NCBI GenBank assembly: GCA_905178155.1
Contig: CAJINV010000007.1
Location: forward strand, 2,337,151 to 2,401,150
DNA from: Amoebophrya sp. A120
Taxonomy: Eukaryota > Sar > Dinophyceae > Syndiniales > Amoebophryaceae
Direction of reading: 5' to 3'
DNA length: 64,000 nt
In this document: piece by piece, positions 48,601-58,316 of the stretch
How positions within the stretch are numbered: position 1 is the first letter of the stretch
Layout of the letters: each line of letters begins with the position of its first letter
The notes under the pieces: generated by a model
The model's database searches: none
The model's input: only the letters and a program-made list of their open reading frames with translations
What the model was told of the DNA's origin: nothing
Translations under genes and position numbers: made by a program

Positions 48601-51600
48601 TCTGATGCTGGATTTGGATACACAAATCACATTTGTGTTGCAGTAGAGGAATGCGCGCAGATCCTGAGCCTAGGCGGGGGCCTTTTGGTGTAGGCGCCTA
48701 GCATAGTAGACGGCTACGCTACCCTGTAGGCCATACAGCATGACAAATCGCCTGCATAAGGTGGCGGACAGCCTGAGTGTGCCTGCTTGCAAGACAGACC
48801 CGATTTGTGGTCACAAATCAGCAACGCAAATTTTCGGAAACATATCTTTTCGATATGGGCAGGGGAGATTTTTCCTTTTGATAAGACGCGCATCTGCATC
48901 TCGTAGAAATCGAGTTGTCCGTACATGTTCTGCCCGCCCGAGAAGTTGGTAGATTTTCCGACGACGATGAAAAACACCGGGAGCTCCGTGTAGGATTTCA
49001 TGTGTCGCGCGACCGCCTCGACGTCCTCCTGCATAATCCAGTCGGGGACGTGACTATGCAAGAAAAAAACTGCGTAAGTGTAAGTCTGTGACGAGGCATG
49101 AAATGCAAAAGTGTATACGCTTGTCATGCTGGATGTTGTGCGTCATAGGCAACTTTCATGCGTGTTTCCACGTGCTAGCTGCGCATGACAGGTTTTCCCT
49201 GTATTAGCTGTAATGCAAAACAAACTTGTGATGCTGTTTTCCCTACAAGGTTACACTTACACAGATTTTTTCCTGGATAGTGACGGATTTCCAGCTGGGG
49301 GAGGTTTCGCAGGGGTTTTATCCTGTGCAAAAGTATCGCACTCGTACTAATTGCAAACATGCGTGACAAATCTTGTTTCTTAGCCAAATCAGCATTACAA
49401 ACTCCATTTTTCCATCTGAAAAAAATTGCATTGCGATTTATACTAGTACGATGCTTTTGCAATGCATAGGTTTCTCCCCGAACCAGTACAAACGGGCCTT
49501 GGCACGGGGTTGGAAGAGGGAAACACCTGTATTTGGTGAAATTCCGTGTGCTTTTCGTGGGGTCTCGTGCATCGCGAAAGCGAAACAAAGAGAGTTCTGA
49601 AGAAAAATTCTTCAGGTTCAGAAGTAGTAGCCTTACCGAACAGCAGCTAGCTTCAGCAGAAAGAAAAACATATTCATATATGTGCGCTGCAAAATATTCA
49701 ATGCACGACTCAGCATTGCAATTGCATGCAGTAGTACAGCGGTGGGCCGCAGCGCGGTTCTTTGGGCAAGCGGGCAGGCGCGGCGGCGCGAGCAGAAAGC
49801 GCAACGAGCTGAACAACATGGACGAGAGGCTCGTGCTTCTGCGTCCTTGAGCAGCTTCTTAACAATCTTGCTGGGGGTTGAGGACCAAATGCTCATGCAG
49901 TTGTTGTGCGTTGACAAATTTATACCGTTCATCAGAATCGACGAGGCCATCCGGGCTCCCATCACCAGCGCTCGGAGCTTCATCACCACAATCTCGGTGT
50001 TGCTGTGGGACTCACTGGTCGTCGCGAACCCGCAGTCCGTCCCCGCTTTCACCCGGTCCGGTCCGACCACCTGGGCGAGCTTGCAAATCCTCTGTGCAAT
50101 GAGCTGCGCCTATGGTGAGCAAAAACGTCCCCACCCCAGAGTGAAGATGACAAATCTGCTACACAAATCAACCAGCTTCGCCTGTTACGCATGACAAATT
50201 TGGGGTCGCAGTGTAGTCGTGTTTTGCTAGTGAAGCAGCATCACAGATCTAGCATACCATTCGGATGTGAGCATCACAAACCGCAAAACACCAAGAGGGA
50301 CTGCTTCTCATGGGTCTCCGCATGAGAAACATTTTCAGCATGCAGATTTGCATGACAACTCTGGGGTGGGAACGTTTTTACTCAGGATAGCGCCGACTCG
50401 ACGTGCGGACTGCTGGTATCCACGCACCCAATCGTGATCACGGCGTTCCGAATCTTCGGCAAAATTTCGATTTCGTGCTGGTGTCTCGGGTTCGCGTTCT
50501 CGATCAGCAGGTCGTTGCAGTGGATGTCGTTCAGATTCTGCACGATTTTTTCCAGCGGGATGTCGCGGTGGTGCGAAAACCCGTAATTTCCCCAGCAAAT
50601 GTGCACCCGCACTTTATGCATTGCAAAAGTATCGTACTAGTATAAAATGCATGACAAATTAGGGCAAGAACGAAAGTGGAATTTGTAATGCGGTTTTGCC
50701 CTAGGAAAAATATTTGTCATGCATATTTGCAATTAGTACAAGTACGATACTTTTGCACAGGATACACTTTCTCCTTCGGCAATCCCGCCACTGCCTGGTT
50801 CAAAGCCTTGATCAACCCTTTTTGTACCTCGACAAACTCGCGGTCCGACATCTTCTGGAACTGCGTGTGCCTGCCCATAGCCAGATCCGGGCAGTCGACC
50901 TGGACCGTGAAACCGCGGGACACAACTTCTTTGTACTCCACGGCCAGGGCGTTCGCCAACGCGGAGAGGTACTCCTCGTCGGTTTTGTAGTGGGTGTTCT
51001 TGAAGAAAAGCGCCAGGGTTCCCGGACTGGGGCAGGAGTAGAAGGCGGAGGAGGGTTCGGTGCCGTTCCGGCGCAGCGCGTCTTCGTAGTTGTCCAGGTA
51101 CTTTTTCAGGTCGTTGGTGGATTTTTTGTAGGACACCTCCCCGACGCAGGAGGGGTTCAACGCGGGGAACCGGGTGTTCAACGTGATCAAGCTCGACTTC
51201 CCGATGAACCGCCGCGCGCAGTTGGGACACTCGGCGACGTCGTGCGGGGTGTAGGCAACCGACGCCGCGTCCCCCGCGCCGAGGAAGGCGAACCCGTTTA
51301 AGCGCGACAAGACCTCGTCGGCGTAGCTCGCCCGGTGCACCTCGCCGTCGTTGATGATGTCCAGGCCGATGTCGATCTGCTGGTAAATGTGGTCGAAGCT
51401 GGTTGCGCCGAACGACCGCGGTAGGGAGCCGACGTGGGTCGTGAGAATACCCCGCTTCTTGCCGGCGAAGGGGCGGGTGAGGTAGTAGTCGAAGGATTCT
51501 AAATCCTCGAACCCGAGCTGCTTCGGCTTCCCGGCGGCGGGCTTCGGCGCCGGCGCGGGCTTCGGCTTCTCGACCGGCTCGCACTCGAAAATCTGCTCCG

Positions 51601-54600
51601 GGTCAGCTTTGCAAGCAGCAGGAGCAGCGGTTTTATTTGCTGCGCTAGTGGTGGCCGTTGTTCCCGGCGCGGCGTTGCTCCACGCGTTCAGAGTTTGCTG
51701 GAAGGCGGCGTCGCCGGCCGCGGAGGGGGAAACGCGCGGTGTTTTACTGGGCATCACAGACCCCTGCTGCGTGACTCGCGCCGGCAGAGCGGGCGAGGAC
51801 GCCGCGGGTTCGTCTTCTTCGCCGTGCCCGGTGGTTTGGATGATAAACTTCGCCAATTTGTCCACGTTCGCGCCCTCGATCAGAAAGTTGCCGTCGTTCA
51901 TGTTGGTGCCAAACGTGCGGTCGAGTTGCAGGAACAAATCCGTGATGGACAACGAGTCCAGCCCCAACTCCTGAAGACTCCGGAACTCGTCATCGGTGTC
52001 TACCCCCATGATCCGGATCAACTCGAACAATTTCCGGTGGACCCGTCGGGAGGACAACTTCTCCGGCTCCGACGCCATGGACATGGTGCTCGCCACGGTT
52101 TTCATCCGCGGCGCTGGGTTGAAGCTGGGGATGTCGCGGTGCTCCATCGGGATGGCTATGCATCGCAAAAGTACTATCGTACATAGATACGTAAAACTTG
52201 CATCACATCAAATTTTGGCAGGAAAAAAGTCAGAGTGGGTATCCGATCTTACCTCGTTTTAATACCAGTTGAATTTGTAGTGCGGATGGGATTAGAATTT
52301 GTTCTTTAAGTCTGCTGGATGCAAGGCTGCACAAACATCTACGTCCACGAAAGTACTTTTGCAGGGGATAATGTCTTCGTTTGTACAAGAAGCGGAGGAA
52401 CTCGAGCGGGTTGTGATGCCCGTTCCAGTCTGGATCACTCTGTCCGGATCGGAATTTTCCCCATTGCTCAACACCACATACGATTCCGTGGTCACACCCG
52501 AGTCACTGGGTGCGCGGGACCGGTCTGGATCCGGAATCGCCAGAGCCGGGAGTTTCTTCGTAATCCACAAGATCGTCGAGTTCGGCGTTTGCTCGGACAT
52601 CAAAGGTAGCTCCTCGCCGAAGGAAACTTTTTTCTCCCCCGCGAACCCGAGCAGGACGTGCGCGTTGCTGCCGCCGAACCCGAAGGAGCTAACCCCCACA
52701 TTCTTGATCTTCGCTTTCTCCGCCTTGCTCGACGGGATTTTGATCCAGTCCGGGCACTTCAACCCCGGGTTTAAGACGTTCAGCAGCGGGTTCCCGTACA
52801 CCGTTTGGTTCTGTAACGTCAGCAACGCCCGCAAGACCCCGGTGACCCCGGCCGCGGACTCCAAGTGCCCGACGTTGGCCTTGGCGGAACCGAGATACAG
52901 CGGGGTTGTTCTCTCCTGTTCTGCGATGGAAAAAGCCCTTTTGATCCCGTCCAGTTCGATGGGGTCGCCGATTCTCGTCCCCGTGCCGTGACACTCCAAG
53001 TAGTCCAGATCTTCGAACTTCAAGCCCGCGTTGCCGAACGCCGCCAGCAACAACTCCGACTGCGCCTTCGCGGAGGGCACCGTGATCAAGGGTGAGTGCC
53101 CGTTGTGGTTCGAGGCCCCTCCTAAAATCTGCCCGTAGAACTGGGACTTGTCCAGCAAGTCTACGGTGGATCGTCCCCCTCGTGTCAAGACGAACACCAC
53201 ACACCCCTCCGAGCGCACATACCCGTCCGCCTGGTCGTCAAAGGTCCGGCACCGCTGGCTGTCGCCCAGGAAGCCGCCGCGCTTCATGCGCTGCGTGAAC
53301 TCCGGGTCGTAGATCACGTTCACGCCACCGACGATCGCGTAATCGATCTTCCCCAATCGGAAGTCGTCCACCGCCCGGCACATGCACTCCAACGAACTCG
53401 CACACGCGGTGTTGAGCACGACGGACGGCCCGCGGCAGTCGAAGTGGGAGGAGATCCGCGCGGAGATAATCGACGGATTGGAGCCGACCACGTCGTAGGC
53501 CGAGTCCCGGTTGCCCAAGAAGTCCTGGTTCCAAACCCCGAAGTACACGCCCGTTCGCGGTCCCTGCAGTAATTTCGGATCGATCTTGCTGTCCTTCACC
53601 GCCCGGTCCGCGGTGAACAGCGCGAGTTGTTGTTGGGGATCCAGGTTTTTCGCCTCGTTCACTCGCATTTGGAATTTCGAGTAGTCAAACGGGAACGGTT
53701 CCATGTACCCGCACTGCAGGTCGCTGAACCCCTTCGGGTTTGCGTGCGTCACGGCGTCGCCGTTCTTCTCGAAGAATTGGAGCGCTTCCTTCGCGGAAGA
53801 AATCTTCCCGGGGAGCCAACACCCGATACCGGAGACCAAGACCGAGCAGGAGGTGGCGTTGTAGCACCCGGAGTTCGCTTCTTCGACGCAGTCGGTCACG
53901 CCCTTCAAACGGTACTTGTGACACAGGTCGTCGAGCGTCAGGTAGCTGTAGAAGTCGTTCGGCTGCAGTTTCGGGAAGTACTTCTTCAGCCCGGTCGCGA
54001 GCTGCGTTAACGACAAGCTGGTTAACCCCTGGGAGAGCCAGTTCATTTCCGGGTTCAAGTCCGCGTGCCCGAACTCGGCCAACAACTTGTCAAAAAACAG
54101 ATCTTCGTCGGTGATTTTGTGCCTCTGCTGCAGGATGAAAAAGGTGGAGCACGTCTCTACCCGACTCATACACGGGACGATTTTCGACTTCTCTTTAGAG
54201 GAACTGCTCGCTTGGAAAAACGACGCCAGCGTCGGGTGCGCGCCGACTTCGAGGATTTTGTCACAGCTATCCGCCACCGTGTCCAGCAGGACAGACACGT
54301 CCACCGGGTGAATCAACCAGTGGCGCCAGTAGGTCTCGATCTGGAACTGCACGGTCCCGTCGTTGACCCCATCATAGCTGATTTTTTTCATCGCGGAAGA
54401 GGAGTAAAACGAGCCGGATCTGATGTTTTTCAGCGTCGGGAACTTCACCGGGGCGGACTTCGCGCAATCCGGATGGTGCCAGCAGTGGCGAACTTTTAGT
54501 TTTTTCGGGTTTTTCTCTGCGTACTCGCTCTGAAACTTCTCGTAGCTGTTATCATTGCCCTGGCCGCAGAACGTTTTGTGCACCAAATTGGGGTCGGTTG

Positions 54601-55267
54601 CGTGCGGGAAGTTCGTTGACGCGAGGTGGAAGTTTCGGTTGCTTTTGGTAACCAACGAAAAGTCGTTCTTGTCGAAAAAACCGCCCGCCATCCAGCCGTT
54701 GGTGTGCGCCTTCATGGAATCCGCAATCCACTGAGCGATCTGCCGGACATCTTCCAATTCCGGGAGGATTCCGCTCGCGTAGAACGCGGCCAGTTCACCG
54801 AGCGAGTGCGCCGCGACGCCGGCAGAGAGGGGATTATCCTTCTTCGGTAGCAAATCCCAACACTCCTCACTGGTCCACAAGTCATACAGGGAGGTTTGGA
54901 GCGCGACGAGAAACAAAACCTCCCGCTCCGTGTCGCTCACAGCGTGCTTCAAATACGGCTGCCACCATTTCCAGGTCGGCGTGTCCTCCAGGAAAGCAAC
55001 GTCCTCCGAGAAATCCTCGCTGCAGACACCCACGCCCGTGAAGAAGTAGGCCCAGGTGCCCGGGACCGGGCTCTTGCTTTTACTCGCCATGGTCTTTGGC
55101 TTATTTGATTCTGTAGTGATTTCTTTTTGGTAGTTGATAATTTTCAAAACTTCAGGTGAGGAGAGCGGTTGTTGGCTCCCGGTCGTGTGCTCACCGCCAC
55201 CACCTTGTTTCAAAGGTCTACTATACGTAGAGTAGTTTGATGAAAGGTCGTTTTGTGCTTGCATCAT
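45689..55267 (-). CDS. Multidomain AT-ACP-KS-ACP-MetE-like-FMO synthase (12 exons)
   Basis: Joining 12 exons in frame gives about 2,200 residues. An acyltransferase-like domain comes first (FTGVGV, AAHSLGELAAF near 150, EVGAHPTL near 343), then a carrier domain with GLTSLS near 415 (Thr replaces the usual Asp before Ser). A ketosynthase follows with the full triad: TACASS near 620, HGTGT near 757 and NVGHLESAAG near 798. A second carrier domain has LGLDSLS (phosphopantetheine Ser) near 1030. A MetE-like barrel follows (THVGSLPR, DGEVHRASYADE, VRVHICWGN, AGTDCGF, with candidate zinc ligands), then about 130 unrecognised residues. Last is a flavin monooxygenase with GAGLTGLH near 1715, GGIW, a second nucleotide fold GMGAFA and IRCTGF. 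There is no KR, DH or TE domain. Inferred chemistry: acyl loading, one condensation, one-carbon or thiol transfer, oxidation. The ATG at 55267 or the one at about 55090 could start it. Eight of 11 introns are inverted-repeat elements. Confidence 0.85.
45953..46270 (-). mobile_element. Introner-like intron 11 of the PKS gene (family E)
   Basis: 318 bp, flanks GCAAG and GCAAT, inverted ends TATGCATTGCAAATAT / TATCCAATGCAAATAT. Removal joins SDYIA to GLDVCFAECTG and leads to the final exon and stop. Confidence 0.8.
46746..46954 (-). other. GT-AG intron 10 of the PKS gene
   Basis: Donor GTATTG after AAGACAG and acceptor CCATAG before GTGCCAAG give YEKTG-AKMPECW in frame. Its ends, TATTG and CCATA, still resemble the introner termini, so it may be an element that landed on an AG/G site and is now spliced canonically. 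Confidence 0.75.
47079..47567 (-). other. GT-AG intron 9 of the PKS gene, filled with short palindromic repeats
   Basis: Donor GTAAAA after GGAACG and acceptor CACTCAG before GTTTGCC give RRHGT-VCPKYIDY in frame. The 489-bp interior repeats variants of CAACCTGGGTTGAAAA many times, each core being its own reverse complement. Confidence 0.8.
48295..48483 (-). mobile_element. Introner-like intron 8 of the PKS gene (family B)
   Basis: 189 bp, inverted ends TATGCATAGCAAAAGTAC / TATGCATTGCAAAAGTATCG, flanks CCGTA and CCGTT. Removal joins PTNQT to VVFDKIRSVV, the lead-in to the monooxygenase. The interior holds a second inverted pair, GCATTACAAATT and AATTTGTAATGC. Confidence 0.83.
48559..48882 (-). 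mobile_element. Introner-like intron 7 of the PKS gene
   Basis: 324 bp between 7-bp direct repeats AAGACGC. Inverted ends start ATCAAAAGGAAAAATC and continue about 30 bp with a few mismatches. Removal joins MQMRV to LLKNLEHTPAYPE. This direct repeat is longer than the 5 bp of the others, and the terminal trinucleotide is ATC rather than TAT. Confidence 0.8.
49055..49279 (-). mobile_element. Introner-like intron 6 of the PKS gene (family C)
   Basis: 225 bp, perfect direct repeats GTGAC, inverted ends of about 30 bp: TATCCAGGAAAAAATCTG on one side, TATGCAAGAAAAAAACTG on the other, both continuing to GTAAGTGTAA. Removal joins LEIRH to VPDWIMQED. Confidence 0.85.
49319..49468 (-). mobile_element. 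Introner-like intron 5 of the PKS gene (family B)
   Basis: 150 bp, perfect direct repeats GGTTT, inverted ends TATCCTGTGCAAAAGTATCG / TATGCATTGCAAAAGCATCG. Same length and ends as intron 2. Removal joins WFGEKP to LRNLPQLEIRH. Confidence 0.85.
49527..49925 (-). other. GT-AG intron 4 of the PKS gene
   Basis: Donor GTATAA after ATGAACG and acceptor AATACAG before GTGTTTCC give SSILMNG-VSLFQPRAKARL in frame. The 399-bp intron has a GC-rich interior. No clear terminal inverted repeats. Confidence 0.62.
50111..50389 (-). mobile_element. Introner-like intron 3 of the PKS gene (family A)
   Basis: 279 bp, with perfect direct repeats GCGCC. Inverted ends share GAGTAAAAACG/GAGCAAAAACG then TCCCCACCCCAGAGT. 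This is the same family as midasin intron 1. Removal joins HVESA to QLIAQRICKLAQ, the expected MetE-like sequence. Confidence 0.88.
50615..50764 (-). mobile_element. Introner-like intron 2 of the PKS gene (family B)
   Basis: 150 bp, with perfect direct repeats CACTT on both sides and inverted ends TATGCATTGCAAAAGTATCG / TATCCTGTGCAAAAGTATCG. Removal joins KEKV to RVHICWGN inside the MetE-like domain. No frame-preserving GT-AG choice exists. Confidence 0.87.
52157..52370 (-). mobile_element. Introner-like intron 1 of the PKS gene (family B, diverged)
   Basis: 214 bp. The outer ends read TATGCATCGCAAAAGTAC and, on the other side, TATCCCCTGCAAAAGTAC in inverse orientation. Flanks ATGGC and ATGTC match at 4 of 5. 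Removal joins TNED to IPMEHRD in frame, linking the ketosynthase exon to the carrier-MetE exon, so this boundary is what makes the fusion one gene. Confidence 0.8.
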
Positions 55268-55973
55268 GCAATTACAAAGGGTCGTATGTAGTCAAAAAAT
55301 GTTCGAGCGCCGCCGTGCTTTAAACAAGTACGCACTTCAGCGCGAACATGCAGAGAAACGTTCAGAAATATGCTTCTTGCCGGCGTAAAGGTGTAAAGTG
55401 ACCGTGTTTCTTCTTCGCATCCATATGCGCTCAATCAGAAAAGTTATACCGATTTTGTTTCATTGTTTTATAGTCACGCGTGGAATGATGTGTCATGCTG
55501 TGGCTTCGATGCAAAATAGAAATATTGCATGGTTTGGTACCAACATACTGCGAGAACAATTACAAGTCCTTATCTCCTCCACCTCTCTCAGATAAAGACC
55601 AAATTCTTATGAAATCAATGCTTGTACCGACTTCGATTGGTTGTCCTTTCTTCCGTTTTTCATCATCGTTTGTTTTTGCATTTGCATCTCGATTAGCAAC
55701 AAGTACATCTCTCCCCCGTCGCTCACTCGTAAGGACTCTCGCGTCACACGCGCACTTCTAGATCGCCATTTTCCGACTCTCAATTCAGCATCGACTATAG
55801 TAGCGATAGACAATCCCTTCGTTCCCCGATAGAATGAACACAGCAGGGGACTGCGCGGGAACCGACGCGTTCTTTGAGGAGCTACTATTCTAACTTAAGT
55901 CTTCTGCTTCTGATTTTTTTCATTTGGCCTAAAGTAATCATAGTGCCTGACGTGTCTTGCATGCAGAAGATTT
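55268..55973. other. Intergenic region between the DUF3431-like and PKS genes
   Basis: About 700 bp with only short frames; it holds the 5' side of the PKS gene. I see no recognisable promoter element. Confidence 0.5.
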
Positions 55974-58316
55974 CTACTCTTGTTGCGCAGAAGAAGAAGT
56001 TGACACTACACCATGAGCATTCCTCTCCAAATACCGATAGTACGCTTTCATGTCAATGCCTCTGATTTGCACAAAGTAAGGTAAATTTGGGTGGTAGAAG
56101 CGCTGCGTTTGCGATACGTCATCGCCAAACATCAGAGGCCAGAAGTTCATCAAATGTTGGCATGGGTAGCGACACACCCGATCGTACCAGGTCGCGACCG
56201 GGACGGCTACTTCTCCATCCTTGCGCAGCCGCAAACTGGCACTTGGGCGAGGAACTGCAGAGCTGGCTTTGCCGGAAGTTTCGTCGTTTTGGAAGATCAG
56301 CGCTTCTTTTATCGTCCCCTTGGCGGCTGGTGAAGATCTTGATGTTGTGCTTGGCATTTTATTTCTGCTTGATGTTGTCCAAAACCTCTTCTCCAAAGAC
56401 ACGGACAGCATGTCTGTGTAACTCTCGTAACTCGTCATGTACCGCCAGAAATCCGCGTAAAACGCCGCACTCCTCCGCAACAGCGCCGCGGTTGGCGCGA
56501 CGAAGTGCGCACAGCAGTAGAATTTCAGCCCATTCTCGTCGGGAGGCACCGAGCTGTGGAAGAGCTGCGTGAAAAACCGCTGCCAAATCCCGTCTTCCAG
56601 AAGCCGTTCGGAGTCGATGTAGGAGATGAAGTTCTGCGTCAAGTAGAGCACGGGAACGATGGCACCAATTGTTAGTTGTGGAGAAGTTTTTAGACCAGTA
56701 TCATCTTCATGTGCTCGAGTGCCACTGCTCCGCCCGCCCTCGACAACTGTGCTGATTGCATCCGCAGCGACAGCCTGGTTATCTTCCGCTGTGGAGCCGA
56801 AGTCTTGCGTCTCAGTGGTGACTGCGATCCAATGTTCAGGCTTCACGTCCACGAGTTTCGTTTGCCAGAAGGCACGATGCTGCTCGTCCCGGTTTCTATT
56901 GGCTTCATGGGAATTTTTCCTACCAGCCGGAAGAACGTCAGAAGGTAGGGCTTCGCCCGCTTCTTCCAAAATGATCTCCGACGACGCCGCTGTGAAATCC
57001 TTGTCCGCCACCACCCGCACAGCATTAAAGTCGTTCCAAGACTGTTCAACCGTGAACGCCTGAAGTAATTGTGACAACAACTGCACCGAAGGGAGCACGT
57101 GGTTTACCGCGTCCGCGTGGAGGAAGAAAGTGGCGGATTTTGCGAAGGATTTGTGGACCGAAAAAAGCATCAAATGGGTGAGATACGCGGAGCACTCATC
57201 CGACCTGATGTCTTCGACCACATCTGCTATCCGGAAGACCCCATTTTCAGCGAAGTCGAAATCGGAAGTCGGGACGGGCAGTTCTGAAGGCTGGCTGTTT
57301 TGTTCAACATGATCTTCGCAGCTGTTGCGCGTCGTGGAAGAAGAGGAATTATCTTCGCAGGAGCCGACAAACTCTTTGAAGGAGATCCGGTTCCACCGGA
57401 GTTGCCCTGGTGTCGTGTGGTCTTCTTCTACAAAGCCTCCTTGGTTTTGGTTTATCTGCTGATCGTCTGACACATCATGATTATCAGCGCCATTATTTTG
57501 TCCGTTGCTGCCATTCGCCATGATGTCCTGATTTTTGTTCCTTTCCAGTGCCACCGCTGCGTTCCACACGTTTCCACTCTTCGCCACAATGTTCGAATTC
57601 GCAGCGCTGTAGTCGGAAGTTGGGTCTTCTGGTACATCTTTTAAGATGCGATAATCTGACGCAGCCCCACCTGGTCCACGTGTGGTAGTTTTTCCCTGTC
57701 GTCGTGAAGGGGGCGAATCTACTTCCACACCGTCCAGTAGCAACGCATTGATCCGCCTGACCACCTGTTGATTTTCTTCTGACATCCCGCGAAACAAGCA
57801 TTTCCGGTACAGAAAGATCCGGATCACCTTTCCCTTTCCCCGAAACTTCGCTTCCTCTGCGTAAAGAAGGTCCTCCAACCAGGATAAGTCCTCTTTGCAG
57901 AAAGAGAGAGCGAAGTCCACGAGTGCGGCGGCGGAAGGTTCTTGTGTAGCTGCAGAGAACCCAGATACGGCTTCTACTTGCGAAGGTTCTTCTTGCTCTT
58001 GCGCAGGGAGCTCTTCTTCTTCTGCGGTCTTCGGATGTAGGTCGTCCGGCGACGGTGTTGGGCCGCTGTTTGCTTCCCCGCCAGCCGGAACAACACCACC
58101 GCCTTGCTCTGAGTTCTCCACAACTTCTTGTATTTGTGCATTCCGATGCATCAAGCGCCATTCGTTCTCCAGCTCTCGTGCGTCTTTCAGCTCCTTCGCA
58201 ACAAGATTCGGAAACACGAGCGGGCGAAGCTCGCGGAATCGTTTGTCCAGATACCAAACCTCCCTTGCCTCTTCCTCTGAGATCCGGGCTTTATGGAAGT
58301 GGAAAACGGAAGTGAG
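55974..58316 (-). CDS. DUF3431-like protein, probably glycosyltransferase-related (5' end incomplete)
   Basis: An open frame of about 780 codons, from just after a stop near 58317 to 55974. It has no initiating ATG near its upstream end (it begins LTSVFHFHKARISEEEAREVW), so an upstream exon is likely, possibly beyond the satellite. The N-terminal and central regions are Glu/Gln/Asn/Ser-rich and probably disordered, with an EAKFRGKGKVIRIFLYRKC block between. The C-terminal half has ATFFLHADAVNHVLPSVQ, then YCCAHFVAPTAALLRRSA with AFYADFWRYM, and later YDRVCRYPCQHLMNFWPL. These match, from memory, the pattern of DUF3431 proteins (a predicted glycosyltransferase-like family), where an acidic/His strand is followed by an aromatic CxAxF block and an ExxW-like end. 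The assignment is by pattern only. No membrane segment is seen. The gene sits directly 3' of the satellite array on the same strand as all others. Confidence 0.6.
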   Translation of the reverse strand, partial: LTSVFHFHKARISEEEAREVWYLDKRFRELRPLVFPNLVAKELKDARELENEWRLMHRNAQIQEVVENSEQGGGVVPAGGEANSGPTPSPDDLHPKTAEEEELPAQEQEEPSQVEAVSGFSAATQEPSAAALVDFALSFCKEDLSWLEDLLYAEEAKFRGKGKVIRIFLYRKCLFRGMSEENQQVVRRINALLLDGVEVDSPPSRRQGKTTTRGPGGAASDYRILKDVPEDPTSDYSAANSNIVAKSGNVWNAAVALERNKNQDIMANGSNGQNNGADNHDVSDDQQINQNQGGFVEEDHTTPGQLRWNRISFKEFVGSCEDNSSSSTTRNSCEDHVEQNSQPSELPVPTSDFDFAENGVFRIADVVEDIRSDECSAYLTHLMLFSVHKSFAKSATFFLHADAVNHVLPSVQLLSQLLQAFTVEQSWNDFNAVRVVADKDFTAASSEIILEEAGEALPSDVLPAGRKNSHEANRNRDEQHRAFWQTKLVDVKPEHWIAVTTETQDFGSTAEDNQAVAADAISTVVEGGRSSGTRAHEDDTGLKTSPQLTIGAIVPVLYLTQNFISYIDSERLLEDGIWQRFFTQLFHSSVPPDENGLKFYCCAHFVAPTAALLRRSAAFYADFWRYMTSYESYTDMLSVSLEKRFWTTSSRNKMPSTTSRSSPAAKGTIKEALIFQNDETSGKASSAVPRPSASLRLRKDGEVAVPVATWYDRVCRYPCQHLMNFWPLMFGDDVSQTQRFYHPNLPYFVQIRGIDMKAYYRYLERNAHGVVSTSSSAQQE

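Noticed and set aside
49175-49819. 214-codon frame spanning PKS introns 5 and 6 and exon E
   Set aside because: It reads through two TIR elements in a different frame; the correct frame is WFGEKPLRNLPQLEIRHVPDW after their removal.
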